Assembly: GCA_022826825.1 (NCBI GenBank)
Contig: JAJDUD010000021.1
Coordinates: forward strand, 20,646 to 84,645
Direction: 5' to 3'
Length of the DNA: 64,000 bases
DNA from: Acidobacteriota bacterium
Lineage (GTDB): Bacteria; Acidobacteriota; Vicinamibacteria; Marinacidobacterales; Marinacidobacteraceae
Made by a program: the position numbers and the translations under genes
Notes under the pieces: model-generated
Databases searched by the model: none
What the model saw: only the letters and a program-made list of their open reading frames with translations
What the model was told of the DNA's origin: nothing
In this document: positions 8,229 to 16,580 of the stretch, one piece after another
Position numbering within the stretch: the stretch's first letter is position 1
Layout of the letters: every line of letters begins with the position of its first letter

Positions 8229-8234
8229 TAGCAT
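8229..8234 (+). promoter_or_regulatory. Candidate -10 (TAGCAT) for the barrel-protein gene
   Basis: TAGCAT lies 10 nt before the TTG at 8245, predicting transcription start only a few bases from the start codon. There is no Shine-Dalgarno ahead of either candidate start. Confidence 0.35.
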
Positions 8235-8244
8235 TCGTCGCGAT

Positions 8245-8943
8245 TTGAGCGCGCCGGCAGACATTCCCCCGCCGGTCGTGAGGACCGGCCGGTTTGCGGC
8301 GCTGATCCTCACGACCTTCGCACTGCTGCCGGTCACGGCGACCCCCGCGGCGGCCCAGGACCACAGGTTCCGGCTGTTCGCGGGGGCCGGCCTCCAGTTC
8401 TTCGCGCGTCCCGAGTTGAGTCCCGGCCGGGGCGCGGGGCTCGGAGGGACCGCGTCCTTTCGGGCCACCGAGAACATCTCCATCGCCACCGGGCTCTTCT
8501 TCGGGCGTTCCAACCGGCGCTACACGGCCGCCAACGAGGCGGTGGAAGACGTCATCGCGGAACCGGCATACCAGTTCCGGACGAACCGGTACCACCTGGA
8601 CGGATCGGTCGTGTACCACCTCGGACGGCGCCAGCCCTTCCAGATGTACTTCGCCGCCGGCGGCGGCATCGTGCGGCGGGACGAGCTGCGCGAGGACTTC
8701 ATCTACGAGACGACCGATCCCGGCGCCGACGATCAGTCGGGATCCTTCCGGATCCGGGTCCCCATCGGAAACGAGGTCACGCTCGAACACACCACCTACG
8801 TGCCCACGGCCCACCTCGCGGTCGGCTTCGAGGTGTATGTCTTCTCCTACCTGTCGGCGCGCGCGGAGTACCGCATCTGGTCCTCGAAGGACTTCTCCTT
8901 CCGCACGCAGCAGGCGATGATCGGGGTCAACTACTACAAGTAG
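8245..8943 (+). CDS. Outer-membrane beta-barrel protein (OmpA/OmpX-like fold)
   Basis: A protein of about 232 residues with a Sec signal peptide (RTGRFAALILTTFALLPVTATPAAAQ, cleavage after AQA/AAAQ). The mature part is about 195 residues of alternating polar/aromatic segments typical of an eight-stranded barrel: GAGLQFFARPELSPGRG, ISIATGLFFGRSN, YHLDGSVVYHL, FQMYFAAGGGIVRRD, YLSARAEYRIW, with a final strand ending QQAMIGVNYYK whose terminal aromatic fits outer-membrane insertion. I prefer the TTG at 8245, which is close to a TAGCAT hexamer; GTG at 8278 is the alternative and leaves the signal peptide intact. Specific function unknown. Confidence 0.75.
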   Translation: MSAPADIPPPVVRTGRFAALILTTFALLPVTATPAAAQDHRFRLFAGAGLQFFARPELSPGRGAGLGGTASFRATENISIATGLFFGRSNRRYTAANEAVEDVIAEPAYQFRTNRYHLDGSVVYHLGRRQPFQMYFAAGGGIVRRDELREDFIYETTDPGADDQSGSFRIRVPIGNEVTLEHTTYVPTAHLAVGFEVYVFSYLSARAEYRIWSSKDFSFRTQQAMIGVNYYK

Positions 8944-8971
8944 CCGCACTCGGATTCTTCACTTGGCCTGA

Positions 8972-9502
8972 ATGTCGGATGAGCGCCGGCCGGTCCTTCC
9001 GGTGGCCGTGGCCGCCGGGCTGCTGTTCGGGTTCTGGATCGCCCTCTCGGGGAAACTGGACGCCTTCCATCTCTCGCTCGGCCTGATCACCGCGGCCGCG
9101 GTCGCGCTCGCGACCGGCAAGCTCTACCGGGCGGCCCCGCGGCCGATGCCGGCGGCCGAGTTCGCACGCGCTCCCCTCCGGTGGCGCCACTTCCTCACCT
9201 ACGCGGTCTGGCTGGTCTGGCAGATCTTCCGGTCGGCGATTCAGGTCGCGAAACTGATCCTGCATCCCCGGCTTCCCATAGCGCCCCGGATGGTGCGGAT
9301 CGCGGATGACCTGCCCCATCCCGTCGCCCGCCTGACCCTCGCCCACTCCATAACGCTCACCCCCGGCACCGTGACCGTGGACTGCGACGACGAGGGGATG
9401 GTGGTTCACGCCATCGACCCCGAGTCCGCCGGGAGCCTCGGCGCCGATGGCGGACCGATGGCCGACCGGGTGCGGGCGGTCTTCGGCGCCCGGGCACGCT
9501 GA
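8972..9502 (+). CDS. mrpE: Na+/H+ antiporter subunit E (MrpE/MnhE)
   Basis: A 176-residue membrane protein of the MnhE family, the first gene of the antiporter operon. It has two N-terminal hydrophobic segments (PVAVAAGLLFGFWIALSG; LITAAAVALA), then the family pattern RHFLTYAVWLVWQIFRSAIQVAK and the C-terminal cytoplasmic domain LAHSITLTPGTVTVD, which is highly characteristic. MrpE is needed for assembly and activity of Mrp complexes; it corresponds to MbhA of membrane-bound hydrogenases. Its TGA shares a base with the ATG of mrpF. Confidence 0.93.
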   Translation: MSDERRPVLPVAVAAGLLFGFWIALSGKLDAFHLSLGLITAAAVALATGKLYRAAPRPMPAAEFARAPLRWRHFLTYAVWLVWQIFRSAIQVAKLILHPRLPIAPRMVRIADDLPHPVARLTLAHSITLTPGTVTVDCDDEGMVVHAIDPESAGSLGADGGPMADRVRAVFGARAR

Positions 9503-9765
9503 TGTCCATGCTGCTGACCGCGTTCGCGGGCGTCATCTTCCTCGCGATCGGGGGTTCGCTCTTCCGTGTCGTGCGGGGCCCGACACTCTGGGACCGGCTG
9601 TCCGGGGTCGCCCTGATCGGGACGAAGAGCCTGATCCTCCTGGTCGTCGCCGGCGAACTCGCGGGACGGCCCGAGATGTTCACCGACATCGCGCTGGCGT
9701 ACGCCACCATCGGGTTCCTGGGCGCTCTGGTCCTCGCCAAGTACTTCGAGGGGCCGGTAGCGTAG
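9502..9765 (+). CDS. mrpF: Na+/H+ antiporter subunit F (MrpF/MnhF)
   Basis: An 87-residue protein with three transmembrane helices. The conserved segment is FRVVRGPTLWDRLSGVALIGTKS, and IALAYATIGFLGALVLAKYFE closes the protein, both signatures of MrpF/MnhF. It overlaps mrpE by one base at the start and mrpG by one base at the end, so the genes are translationally coupled. Confidence 0.93.
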   Translation: MSMLLTAFAGVIFLAIGGSLFRVVRGPTLWDRLSGVALIGTKSLILLVVAGELAGRPEMFTDIALAYATIGFLGALVLAKYFEGPVA

Positions 9766-10103
9766 TGGGCGCCTTCACCCTGACCGAGGGGTTCGCGGTC
9801 CTCCTGCTCGCCGGCGGGCTCTTCTTCATCCTGGCCGCGGTGATCGGCATCCTCCGCCTTCCGGACTTCTTCACCCGGCTCCACGCCATGGGAAAGTGCG
9901 ATACCGCCGGGCTGTCGCTCAGCCTGCTCGGACTCGCGCTGCTGGCGGGCGATCCGGCGGTGACGGTCAAGCTGGTGCTGGTTGTGGTTTTGGTCGCGCT
10001 CGCCAACCCGACGGCGACCCACGCGCTGGCCCGGGCCGCCTTGAGGGCCGGGGTCAAGGTCTGGCGGGCGGACGAACCGGTCGGGCCGGCGGGAGAGCGG
10101 TGA
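9765..10103 (+). CDS. mrpG: Na+/H+ antiporter subunit G (MrpG/MnhG)
   Basis: A 112-residue protein with three transmembrane helices, read from GTG at 9765, which shares its G with the mrpF stop. FFILAAVIGILRLPDFFTRLHAMGKCDTAG is the MnhG signature (RxPDxxxRLHAxxKxxT). It is followed by hydrophobic segments up to PTATHALARAA, again typical of MrpG. Confidence 0.92.
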   Translation: MGAFTLTEGFAVLLLAGGLFFILAAVIGILRLPDFFTRLHAMGKCDTAGLSLSLLGLALLAGDPAVTVKLVLVVVLVALANPTATHALARAALRAGVKVWRADEPVGPAGER

Positions 10104-10351
10104 TGGCCGAGGGCCACCTCATCAGCATCGGCCTGCTCGCCGCGATGGTGGTCTCGGCGGCGTGCGCGCTCGCCGTGAAGGACCTGCTGGCTGCCGCGGC
10201 GCTCTTCGGCGCGTTCAGTTTCCTGACGGCCACCTGGTTCGCCCTGGTGGGCGCCGTGGACGTGGCCTTCACCGAGGCCTGCGTCGGCGGCGCGCTGACG
10301 ACCATCCTGTTCGTCTCGACCGCATTCCGCACCGGCCGGAGATTCGACTGA
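10103..10351 (+). CDS. MbhD-like subunit (DUF4040) of the Mrp/Mbh antiporter module
   Basis: An 82-residue protein with two or three transmembrane segments. The sequence KDLLAAAALFGAFSFLTATWFALVGAVDVAFTEACVGGALTTILFVS matches the DUF4040/MbhD family, whose conserved DVAFTEAxVG stretch corresponds to part of the C-terminal region of the large MrpA subunit. No full-length MrpA occurs here, so this protein and the MbhE-like part of the next gene supply that region as separate pieces. One-base overlaps link it to both neighbours. Confidence 0.85.
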   Translation: MAEGHLISIGLLAAMVVSAACALAVKDLLAAAALFGAFSFLTATWFALVGAVDVAFTEACVGGALTTILFVSTAFRTGRRFD

Positions 10352-11196
10352 TGGGTACCGCGCCACCGGGTCGCCCGCCGGCGCCCGGGACGCCCCGCGT
10401 GCGGCGGTTGCTGGGCGCGGCAGCGTTCCCGGCGCTCTTCGTCGGACTGGTTGTGGGAATGACCCAGCTCCCCGAGTTCGGCGATCCGGCATCCCCGGCG
10501 TCCACCCACCTCTCGCCCCGTTTCATCGAGGACGCCGCCGCCGAGACCGGCGCCGCCAACATGGTGACCGCGGTGCTGGCGGACTATCGCGGCTACGACA
10601 CCCTCGGCGAAGCGGCGGTCATCTTCGCGGCGGGACTGGGCTGCCTGGTCATCCTCGCCGCCGCGGGGGCCCGGCCCGACCCGCCGGGCGCCGGCATGTC
10701 CCACCCCTTCGGGAGCGTCGTCCTCGACGCCGCCACCCGCATCCTGGTCCCGGTGGTGTTGCTGTTCGCGGTGTATGTCCTGATTCACGGACACGTCAGT
10801 CCCGGAGGCGGCTTCCAGGGCGGCGTCCTGTTCGGCTCCGGCCTCATCATGATGCGGCTCGTGTGGGGCCCGGCCCACGAAGGCAGGGCGCACCAGCCGG
10901 CGGTCCCCGCCTTCGGCCCCGGCCTCCGCGGCTCCCTGGTCCTGGCCTGCGCCGGCATCCTCGCCTACGTCGGAATCGGCCTCGCCGCCATGGCGTTCGG
11001 GGGCGAGTTCCTGAACTACGGGACCCTCCCGCTCGGAGGCGATCCGGCTCACGTGCGCGAACTCGCCACCCTCGGCATCGAGGCCGCGGTGTTCCTCACC
11101 GTCGCCGGCACGGTCGCCGTCCTGTTCGACACGATCAGCATCGGGATGCGGGAGAGCGGCGCCCCGCTCCCACCGGGCGACGGCGACTCCGCGTGA
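10351..11196 (+). CDS. mrpB: Fused MbhE-like / MrpB antiporter subunit
   Basis: A 281-residue protein in two parts. Residues 1 to about 105 contain an N-terminal helix, TGAANMVTAVLADYRGYDTLGE (the MbhE/MrpA C-terminal signature) and another helix. Residues about 115-275 are a MnhB domain, with VLDAATRILVPVVLLFAVYVLIHGHVSPGGGFQGG followed by three helices. MbhE and MbhF (MrpB) are separate genes in archaeal Mbh operons and are joined here. It starts one base inside the MbhD-like stop and overlaps mrpC by four bases. The symbol refers to the B domain. Confidence 0.87.
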   Translation: MGTAPPGRPPAPGTPRVRRLLGAAAFPALFVGLVVGMTQLPEFGDPASPASTHLSPRFIEDAAAETGAANMVTAVLADYRGYDTLGEAAVIFAAGLGCLVILAAAGARPDPPGAGMSHPFGSVVLDAATRILVPVVLLFAVYVLIHGHVSPGGGFQGGVLFGSGLIMMRLVWGPAHEGRAHQPAVPAFGPGLRGSLVLACAGILAYVGIGLAAMAFGGEFLNYGTLPLGGDPAHVRELATLGIEAAVFLTVAGTVAVLFDTISIGMRESGAPLPPGDGDSA

Positions 11197-11537
11197 CCAT
11201 CTACGCCTTCGCCGCCGCGCTCTTCACCCTCGGGATCGCCGGCATGGCGCTGCTCCCGAATCTCCTCCGCAAACTGCTCGCGATGAACGTGATGCAGGTC
11301 GCCGTCATCGTCTTCTTCGTGTCGCTCGCGTTCAAGGACGGAGCCACCGTGCCGATTCTGGGTCAGGGCGGCGCGCCGCGGGCAGCGGAGTTCATGAACC
11401 CCCTGCCGCACACGCTGATGCTCACCGCCATCGTGGTCTCGGTTTCGACGACCGGTCTCGCGCTTGGGCTGCTGGTCCGCATCCGGAGCCGCTTCCGGAC
11501 GCTCAACGAGCAGCGGCTGCTCGACAGGCTCCGCTAG
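11193..11537 (+). CDS. mrpC: Na+/H+ antiporter subunit C (MrpC/MnhC, NuoK-like)
   Basis: A 114-residue protein with three transmembrane helices, homologous to NuoK of complex I. Seen are LPNLLRKLLAMNVMQVAVIVFFV and NPLPHTLMLTAIVVSVSTTGLALGLLVRI, the latter being the family hallmark (DPLPQALVLTAIVIG pattern). The GTG start at 11193 sits in GTGA with the previous stop. Confidence 0.93.
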   Translation: MTIYAFAAALFTLGIAGMALLPNLLRKLLAMNVMQVAVIVFFVSLAFKDGATVPILGQGGAPRAAEFMNPLPHTLMLTAIVVSVSTTGLALGLLVRIRSRFRTLNEQRLLDRLR

Positions 11538-11558
11538 CGGCCACCGGCCAGGAGACCA

Positions 11559-13097
11559 GTGCGAGACGTTCTGCCGGGCCTGCTGGTCGCGCTGCCGCTG
11601 CTGGGAGCGGCCCTCGTCCCCCTGCTGGCGGCGCTCTCCCGCCGCACCACCCGCGTCCCCGCCCTCGCGCTCCACGCCGCGATCCTGGCGGCGGCGCTCG
11701 GCCTCTTCGGGTCGGTGGCGGCCGCGGGACCGATCCGCTACGCGGTCGGAGGCTGGCCCGGGCCCTGGGGCATCGAACTGTGGTTCGACGGGCTGAGCAC
11801 GCTCATCGCGGTGCTGGTGGCGGGGATCGCCTGCTTCGCCGCGTTCGCGCAGACCTTCGGCCCGGGGCGGGACGAGGCGGCGCCGGCTTCGACTCCGCTC
11901 CGGGAAGGCCTCCTGCGCGGCGCGCTGCTGCTGCTGGTCGGGGGACTGCTCGGCATCGTCGCGACGCGGGACGTCTTCAACCTCTTCGTCTTCCTCGAGA
12001 TCTCGTCGCTCGCCGCCTACACGCTGGTCGCCTCGGGAGGCGGCCGGGCGACGGTGGCGGCGTTCCGCTACCTGCTGGCCGGCACCGCCGCCGGCTCGCT
12101 CTACCTCTTCGGCGTCGGTTTCCTCTACGCGCTCACCGGGACGCTGAACATGGACGACCTCGCCGCCCGGCTGCCTTCGGTCGAAGCGGACGCGGCGCTC
12201 ACCGTCGCGGTGGTCCTGATCGCGGTGGGACTGTCCATCAAGGCGGCCCTCTTCCCGCTCCACGGCTGGCTCCCCGACACCTACGTCTATTCGCCGACTC
12301 CCACGGCGGGATTCATCGCCGCCGTCATGGCCAAGGTCAGCGCCTACGCGCTCCTCCGGCTGCTCGGCGAAGTGCTCGCCGGAACCGCGGCGGGGGCGGT
12401 GGTCCTCGACATCACCCTCTGGCTCGGCGTGGCGGGGGTCGTGGCCGGGGGCATCCTGGCGGTGGCCCAGCGGGCGATCACCCGCATGCTGGCCTGGTCC
12501 AGCATCTCCGCGATGGGAATGATCCTGATCGGGGTGGGGATGGGGTCCGCCCTCGCCATCACCGGCGCCCTCTTCCACATGGCGGCCCACGCCCTGGCCA
12601 AGGGATGCCTCTTCTTCGGCGCCGGCGGGATCCGCGCCTCCCGGCGCGGCGACGACGTGGAAGGTTGGGCCGGGCTCGGGGCCCGCGCTCCCTGGACCCT
12701 GGCGGCGCTGACCGTGGCCGCGCTCTCCATGATCGGCATCCCGCCGACCGCCGGGTTCTTCTCGAAGTACTACCTGCTCTCGGCCTCGATCACCACCGGA
12801 GGACCCGCGGGCATCGCGGCCTTCGCGGCGATCATCCTTTCGAGCCTGCTGGCCACCGTCTATTTCCTGCGCGTCCTGGAGGCCGTCTGGTTCCGCACCC
12901 CGGGTGACGCGCCGGATGCCTCCGGAGACTCGGCGGGCCGGCAGCCCGTCCCCGTCCTCCCCCGGCCGCTTGCCGTGCCGGTCGTCGCGCTCGCCGTCCT
13001 GGTCCTGCTGACCGGGATCTTCGCGCGTCCGTTCGAACGCCACGTGCTCCCCGACTGGGAGTCCGGAACCGCCCGCATCACCGCGGAAGCTCCGTGA
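11559..13097 (+). CDS. mrpD: Antiporter subunit D, first copy (MrpD/NuoN-like)
   Basis: A 512-residue polytopic protein of the proton-conducting membrane transporter family shared with NuoL/M/N. Residues expected for ion translocation are present: Glu in the TM5 motif NLFVFLEISSLAAYTLVA, Lys in KAALFPLHGWLPDTY and a second Lys in AAVMAKVSAYALLR. Later come SSISAMGMILIGVG and GIPPTAGFFSKYYLL. The start is GTG at 11559 with AGGAG seven bases upstream, after the only real gap (21 nt) in the operon. It is the first of three D-type subunits here. Confidence 0.93.
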   Translation: MRDVLPGLLVALPLLGAALVPLLAALSRRTTRVPALALHAAILAAALGLFGSVAAAGPIRYAVGGWPGPWGIELWFDGLSTLIAVLVAGIACFAAFAQTFGPGRDEAAPASTPLREGLLRGALLLLVGGLLGIVATRDVFNLFVFLEISSLAAYTLVASGGGRATVAAFRYLLAGTAAGSLYLFGVGFLYALTGTLNMDDLAARLPSVEADAALTVAVVLIAVGLSIKAALFPLHGWLPDTYVYSPTPTAGFIAAVMAKVSAYALLRLLGEVLAGTAAGAVVLDITLWLGVAGVVAGGILAVAQRAITRMLAWSSISAMGMILIGVGMGSALAITGALFHMAAHALAKGCLFFGAGGIRASRRGDDVEGWAGLGARAPWTLAALTVAALSMIGIPPTAGFFSKYYLLSASITTGGPAGIAAFAAIILSSLLATVYFLRVLEAVWFRTPGDAPDASGDSAGRQPVPVLPRPLAVPVVALAVLVLLTGIFARPFERHVLPDWESGTARITAEAP

Positions 13098-14602
13098 CCG
13101 AGATCGTCTCTCTCCGCCCGCTGCTCGCCGTCGGGGCGGGACTCGCCGCGGTGCTGCCGATCCTCCTCAGCGGCCGGCGCCCTGCCCTCCGGGAGGTCTG
13201 GACCTTCGCGGCGGGAGCGGTGCAGCTCGGCGCCGCGGTTTCCATGCTCCCCGCCGCCTTCGCGGGCGCCGCCCACGTGAGCCCGGCCCTCCCCCTGCTG
13301 CCGGGAATGCCGCTCCAGTTCCGGGCCGACCCGCTGGGTCTCCTGTTCCTCACGCTCTCCTCGATCCTCTGGCTCGCCACCTCGAGCTATTCGCTGGGGT
13401 ATCTCCGCAGCCTGGGGCTCAAGCACCAGACGGGCTATTTCGCGGCGTTCGCGGCCGCGGTCGCCGCCGCTGCCGGGGTCGCGCTCGCCGCCAACCTGCT
13501 GACCTTCCTGATCTGCTACGAGGTGCTCACGCTCGCGACGTGGCCGCTGGTCGTCCACAAGCGGACGGCCGGCGTGCTCGGGTCCGGACGTTCCTACCTC
13601 GCCTACACGATGATCGCGGGTCAGTTGCTGCTGGGCGCCGTCGTCTGGGCGGGAGTGCTGGCCCCCGGCGCGCCGTTCACGCCGGGAGGCTTTCTCGCCG
13701 GCACCGCGTCCGACGGCGCCCTGCGGGTCCTCTTTGTGCTCCTCCTGGTCGGGGTCGGCGCGAAGGCCGCGGTGTTTCCGCTGCACGGCTGGCTGCCCGC
13801 CGCCATGGTGGCGCCCACCCCGGTGAGCGCGCTGCTCCATGCGGTCGCGGTGGTGAAGGCGGGGGCGTTCGGGGTGCTGCGCCTGACCGGCTGGGTCTTC
13901 GGTCCCGACCTGATGCACGACCTGGGACTCGCCCTGCCCCTCGCCGCGCTCGCTGCGGGCACCATCCTGATGGCTTCCCTGCGGGCGCTCGGGGAGGACC
14001 ACTTCAAGCGCCGGCTCGCCTACTCGACCGTCAGCCAGCTCAGCTACATCGTTCTCGGGGGCGCCATCGGCACCCCGCTGGCGCTCGCGGGAGCCGCCTT
14101 CCACATCGCCGCCCACGGCTTCCTGAAGATCACCCTCTTCTTCTGCGCCGGGTCGGTCTACGCCGCCACCGGAAGGGAACACATCTCCGAGCTCGGGGGA
14201 CTGGGCCGGGCGATGCCGTTCACCTTCGCCGCCTTCGGCGTCGGCGCGCTCGGCATGGCGGGCGTTCCCCTGCTCCCGGGGTTCATCAGCAAGTGGAACC
14301 TGGCGCTCGGCGCCCTGGACGACCACCAGGTGTGGGTGGTGGCGCTCCTCGTGGTCAGCGGACTGCTGAACCTGGCCTACTTCCTGCCGGTCCTCCGGGT
14401 CGCGGTCTTCGAACCGGGCGACGGCCGCCGCGTCCGGGAGCCGTCGGCATGGCTGGTGGCGCCGCCGGTCTTCGCCGCGCTGGCGGCCGTCGTCCTCGGG
14501 GTGGCTCCGGACGCCGGCGCCCGCTTCTGGTTCCTCGCGGAGTCGGCGGCGCGGAGCGTCGCGGCGCACGCTCCCGAGTTCCTCACCGGGGGTCTCCCGT
14601 GA
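13094..14602 (+). CDS. Antiporter subunit D, second copy
   Basis: A 502-residue proton-translocating subunit of the MrpA/MrpD/NuoL family. It keeps the TM5 glutamate (LLTFLICYEVLTLATWPLVV), the TM7 lysine (GAKAAVFPLHGWLPAAMVAPTPVSALLHAVAVVKAGAFG, which also carries the second lysine) and the TM12 region (GVPLLPGFISKWNL). The His-containing FHIAAHGFLKITLFFCAG segment is typical. GTG at 13094 overlaps the preceding stop by four bases. By position it may substitute for the MrpA N-terminal domain, but assignment to A or D needs a tree. Confidence 0.9.
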   Translation: MTEIVSLRPLLAVGAGLAAVLPILLSGRRPALREVWTFAAGAVQLGAAVSMLPAAFAGAAHVSPALPLLPGMPLQFRADPLGLLFLTLSSILWLATSSYSLGYLRSLGLKHQTGYFAAFAAAVAAAAGVALAANLLTFLICYEVLTLATWPLVVHKRTAGVLGSGRSYLAYTMIAGQLLLGAVVWAGVLAPGAPFTPGGFLAGTASDGALRVLFVLLLVGVGAKAAVFPLHGWLPAAMVAPTPVSALLHAVAVVKAGAFGVLRLTGWVFGPDLMHDLGLALPLAALAAGTILMASLRALGEDHFKRRLAYSTVSQLSYIVLGGAIGTPLALAGAAFHIAAHGFLKITLFFCAGSVYAATGREHISELGGLGRAMPFTFAAFGVGALGMAGVPLLPGFISKWNLALGALDDHQVWVVALLVVSGLLNLAYFLPVLRVAVFEPGDGRRVREPSAWLVAPPVFAALAAVVLGVAPDAGARFWFLAESAARSVAAHAPEFLTGGLP

Positions 14603-14835
14603 GCAGGCGGGCCGCGGCCGCGCTGGGCCTGGTGGTCGTCGTGCTCGCCGGACTGGACGGGTTGGCGTTCCTGTCCGGGGCGGAACATCACGGGGGGTTC
14701 TGGAACAGCGTGCCGCTCGGTGATCTGGCGCTCGGAGCGCTCGGCGCGGGACTCCTCGCCTGGTTCGCGCGCCGCGTCCTGAAGCCGCTGCTCTCCCGCC
14801 CGGAGAGCTACTACGACGGAGCGGGCAGCCCGTGA
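14599..14835 (+). CDS. Small two-helix membrane protein embedded in the antiporter operon
   Basis: A 78-residue protein read from GTG at 14599, overlapping by four bases both the upstream D copy and the downstream D copy. It has two hydrophobic segments (RRAAAALGLVVVVLAGLDGLAFL and LGDLALGALGAGLLAWFA) and a basic-then-acidic tail RRVLKPLLSRPESYYDGAGSP. I do not recognise it. Tight coupling on both sides suggests an accessory subunit of the complex, for instance bridging two D-type subunits, but that is inference from position only. Confidence 0.7.
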   Translation: MSRRAAAALGLVVVVLAGLDGLAFLSGAEHHGGFWNSVPLGDLALGALGAGLLAWFARRVLKPLLSRPESYYDGAGSP

Positions 14836-16547
14836 TGCTGGTACTGCTCCATCCCGCGTTCTGGCTCTTCATCGGGCTCGTCATCGTGTTCGCGAACCGG
14901 CGGCGCATGCCCGGAATGCCGGTCGGCGTGATCGTCGCGCTGGGAGCGGTGCTCGCCCTGATGCGGGCCGTGGAGGGGAGCCTCGAGACGACCGTCGCGG
15001 GGTTCCGTCTCGTCTGGTTCCAGGCGGACCGGCTGAGTCTGCTCTTTTCGCTCGTCTTCGCCATCGTGGCGCTCCTCGGCTTCCTCTACGGATCGCACCG
15101 GATGCGCGCCGGCGAAACGGCGGCGGCGCTGCTCTACGCCGGTTCCGCCATCGCTACCGTGCTGGCGGGAGACTGGATCACCTTCTTCGTCTTCTGGGAG
15201 GCGATGGCGCTTTCCTCGGTCGCGCTGATCTGGCAGGGAGGCACCGCCGGCGCCCGGCGGGCGGGAATGCGCTACCTCCTTGTCCACGGCGCGGGCGGGG
15301 CTCTGCTGTTTGCCGGAATCGTCCTCCACCTGGCCGGCGGCGGCGAGACTTCGCTCGGCGGGCTGGTCTCGGGCTCGCCTCCGTTCTGGCTGATCCTGGG
15401 CGCGGTCGCGATCAACGCCGCCATCCCGCCGCTCCACGCCTGGCTGACCGACGCCTATCCGGAAGCCTCGACCTCGGGCTCCGTCTTCCTCTCGGCCTTC
15501 ACCACCAAGACCGCGGTCTACGCGCTCCTGCGGCTCTTCCCGGGAACCGAGGTCCTGGTGCCGCTCGGCGCCGCGATGGCGCTCTACGGCGTGGTCTTCG
15601 CGGTCATCGAGAACGACATCCGCCGGCTTCTCGGGTACCACATCGTGAGCCAGGTCGGCTACATGGTGGCGGCGGTGGGCATCGGCACCCCGCTGGCGCT
15701 GAACGGCGCCGCGTCGCACGCGTTCTCGCACATTCTCTACAAGGCCCTGCTGTTCATGGGTGCGGGAGCGGCCATCGAAGCGACCGGCCTCCGGCGCCTC
15801 TCCGACCTGGGAGGGATCTCCCGGCACATGCGCTTCGCGGTCGCGATGTACGCCGTCGGGGCGCTCTCGATCTCCGGCGCGCCGCTCTTCAACGGCTTCA
15901 TCAGCAAGTCCATGATCGTCAGCGCCGCCGGCGAGGAACACCTGCTCTGGACGGAGCTGCTGCTGGTGCTCGCGGCGGTCGGGACGTTCCTGTCCGTGGG
16001 CCTGAAGCTGCCCTGGTTCGCGTTCTTCGGGGAACGGCGCGGGGTCGCCGTCCGGCCGCTGCCGACGAACCTGCTCGCGGCCATGGGGATCGGCGGCGCC
16101 CTCTGCCTCCTCTACGGGCTCTTCCCGAACCTTCTCTACAGCCGGCTGCCGTACCTCGCGACCTACGCGCCCTACACCCTGGACCACGTGGTCTCGTCCG
16201 CCCAGTTGCTCCTCGCCACCGGTTTCGTCTTCTACCTGGCCCGGAAGAAGCTCACCCCGTCACCGGGCCTCGCCCTCGATACCGACTGGCTCTACCGGGT
16301 CCCCCTGGCCCGGATGATCGCCGCCGCCACCCGGGCGCTCGCGGCCGTCGGCCCCGTCGCCCGCACCCTGCGCGGCGAAACGGTGACGCGGCTGGACAAC
16401 GCGGCGCGCCGGCTGGCGGCGCCGGGAGCCCCGCCGCGGCGGCGCGCGAGCTTCGCCTTCCGGGCCCCCATCGGCTGGACGGTGCTGTTCGCCGCGGCGG
16501 CCGTCGTCATCACCTGGGTCGTGGTGTGGCTGCGGAACCCCGGATAG
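14832..16547 (+). CDS. Antiporter subunit D, third copy (Mbx/Mbh-like variant)
   Basis: A 571-residue proton-translocating-type subunit with about 14 helices. The TM5 glutamate is present (WITFFVFWEAMALSSVALIW) and a lysine occurs in FTTKTAVYALLR. The first lysine of the usual K..FPLHxWLP motif is replaced: the segment reads AINAAIPPLHAWLTDAYPEAS, with Asn where the other two copies have Lys. This is the pattern seen in Mbh/Mbx-type subunits. A C-terminal extension of about 100 residues contains an extra helix (APIGWTVLFAAAAVVITWVVVWL). The start is GTG at 14832 or the adjacent ATG at 14835. It is the last gene of the operon. Confidence 0.88.
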   Translation: MMLVLLHPAFWLFIGLVIVFANRRRMPGMPVGVIVALGAVLALMRAVEGSLETTVAGFRLVWFQADRLSLLFSLVFAIVALLGFLYGSHRMRAGETAAALLYAGSAIATVLAGDWITFFVFWEAMALSSVALIWQGGTAGARRAGMRYLLVHGAGGALLFAGIVLHLAGGGETSLGGLVSGSPPFWLILGAVAINAAIPPLHAWLTDAYPEASTSGSVFLSAFTTKTAVYALLRLFPGTEVLVPLGAAMALYGVVFAVIENDIRRLLGYHIVSQVGYMVAAVGIGTPLALNGAASHAFSHILYKALLFMGAGAAIEATGLRRLSDLGGISRHMRFAVAMYAVGALSISGAPLFNGFISKSMIVSAAGEEHLLWTELLLVLAAVGTFLSVGLKLPWFAFFGERRGVAVRPLPTNLLAAMGIGGALCLLYGLFPNLLYSRLPYLATYAPYTLDHVVSSAQLLLATGFVFYLARKKLTPSPGLALDTDWLYRVPLARMIAAATRALAAVGPVARTLRGETVTRLDNAARRLAAPGAPPRRRASFAFRAPIGWTVLFAAAAVVITWVVVWLRNPG

Positions 16548-16580
16548 GAACCGGACGTAGATCGAAGGCAGTGTTTCGAC

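Noticed and set aside
6040..8943. 967-codon plus-strand frame ending in the barrel protein
   Set aside because: Its first 700 codons are antisense to murJ and the recombinase; only the last part, after 8245, has a signal peptide and barrel pattern.
11049..15064. Long antisense frames (664 and 734 codons) across the antiporter operon
   Set aside because: They mirror the mrp genes on the opposite strand, are rich in R/G/A/H/D without motifs, and conflict with clear family members on the plus strand.
8972..16547. Antiporter operon as complex I or a membrane-bound hydrogenase
   Set aside because: Subunits E, F, G and B are Mrp-specific, and no NuoB/C/D/H/I or hydrogenase subunits are encoded nearby.
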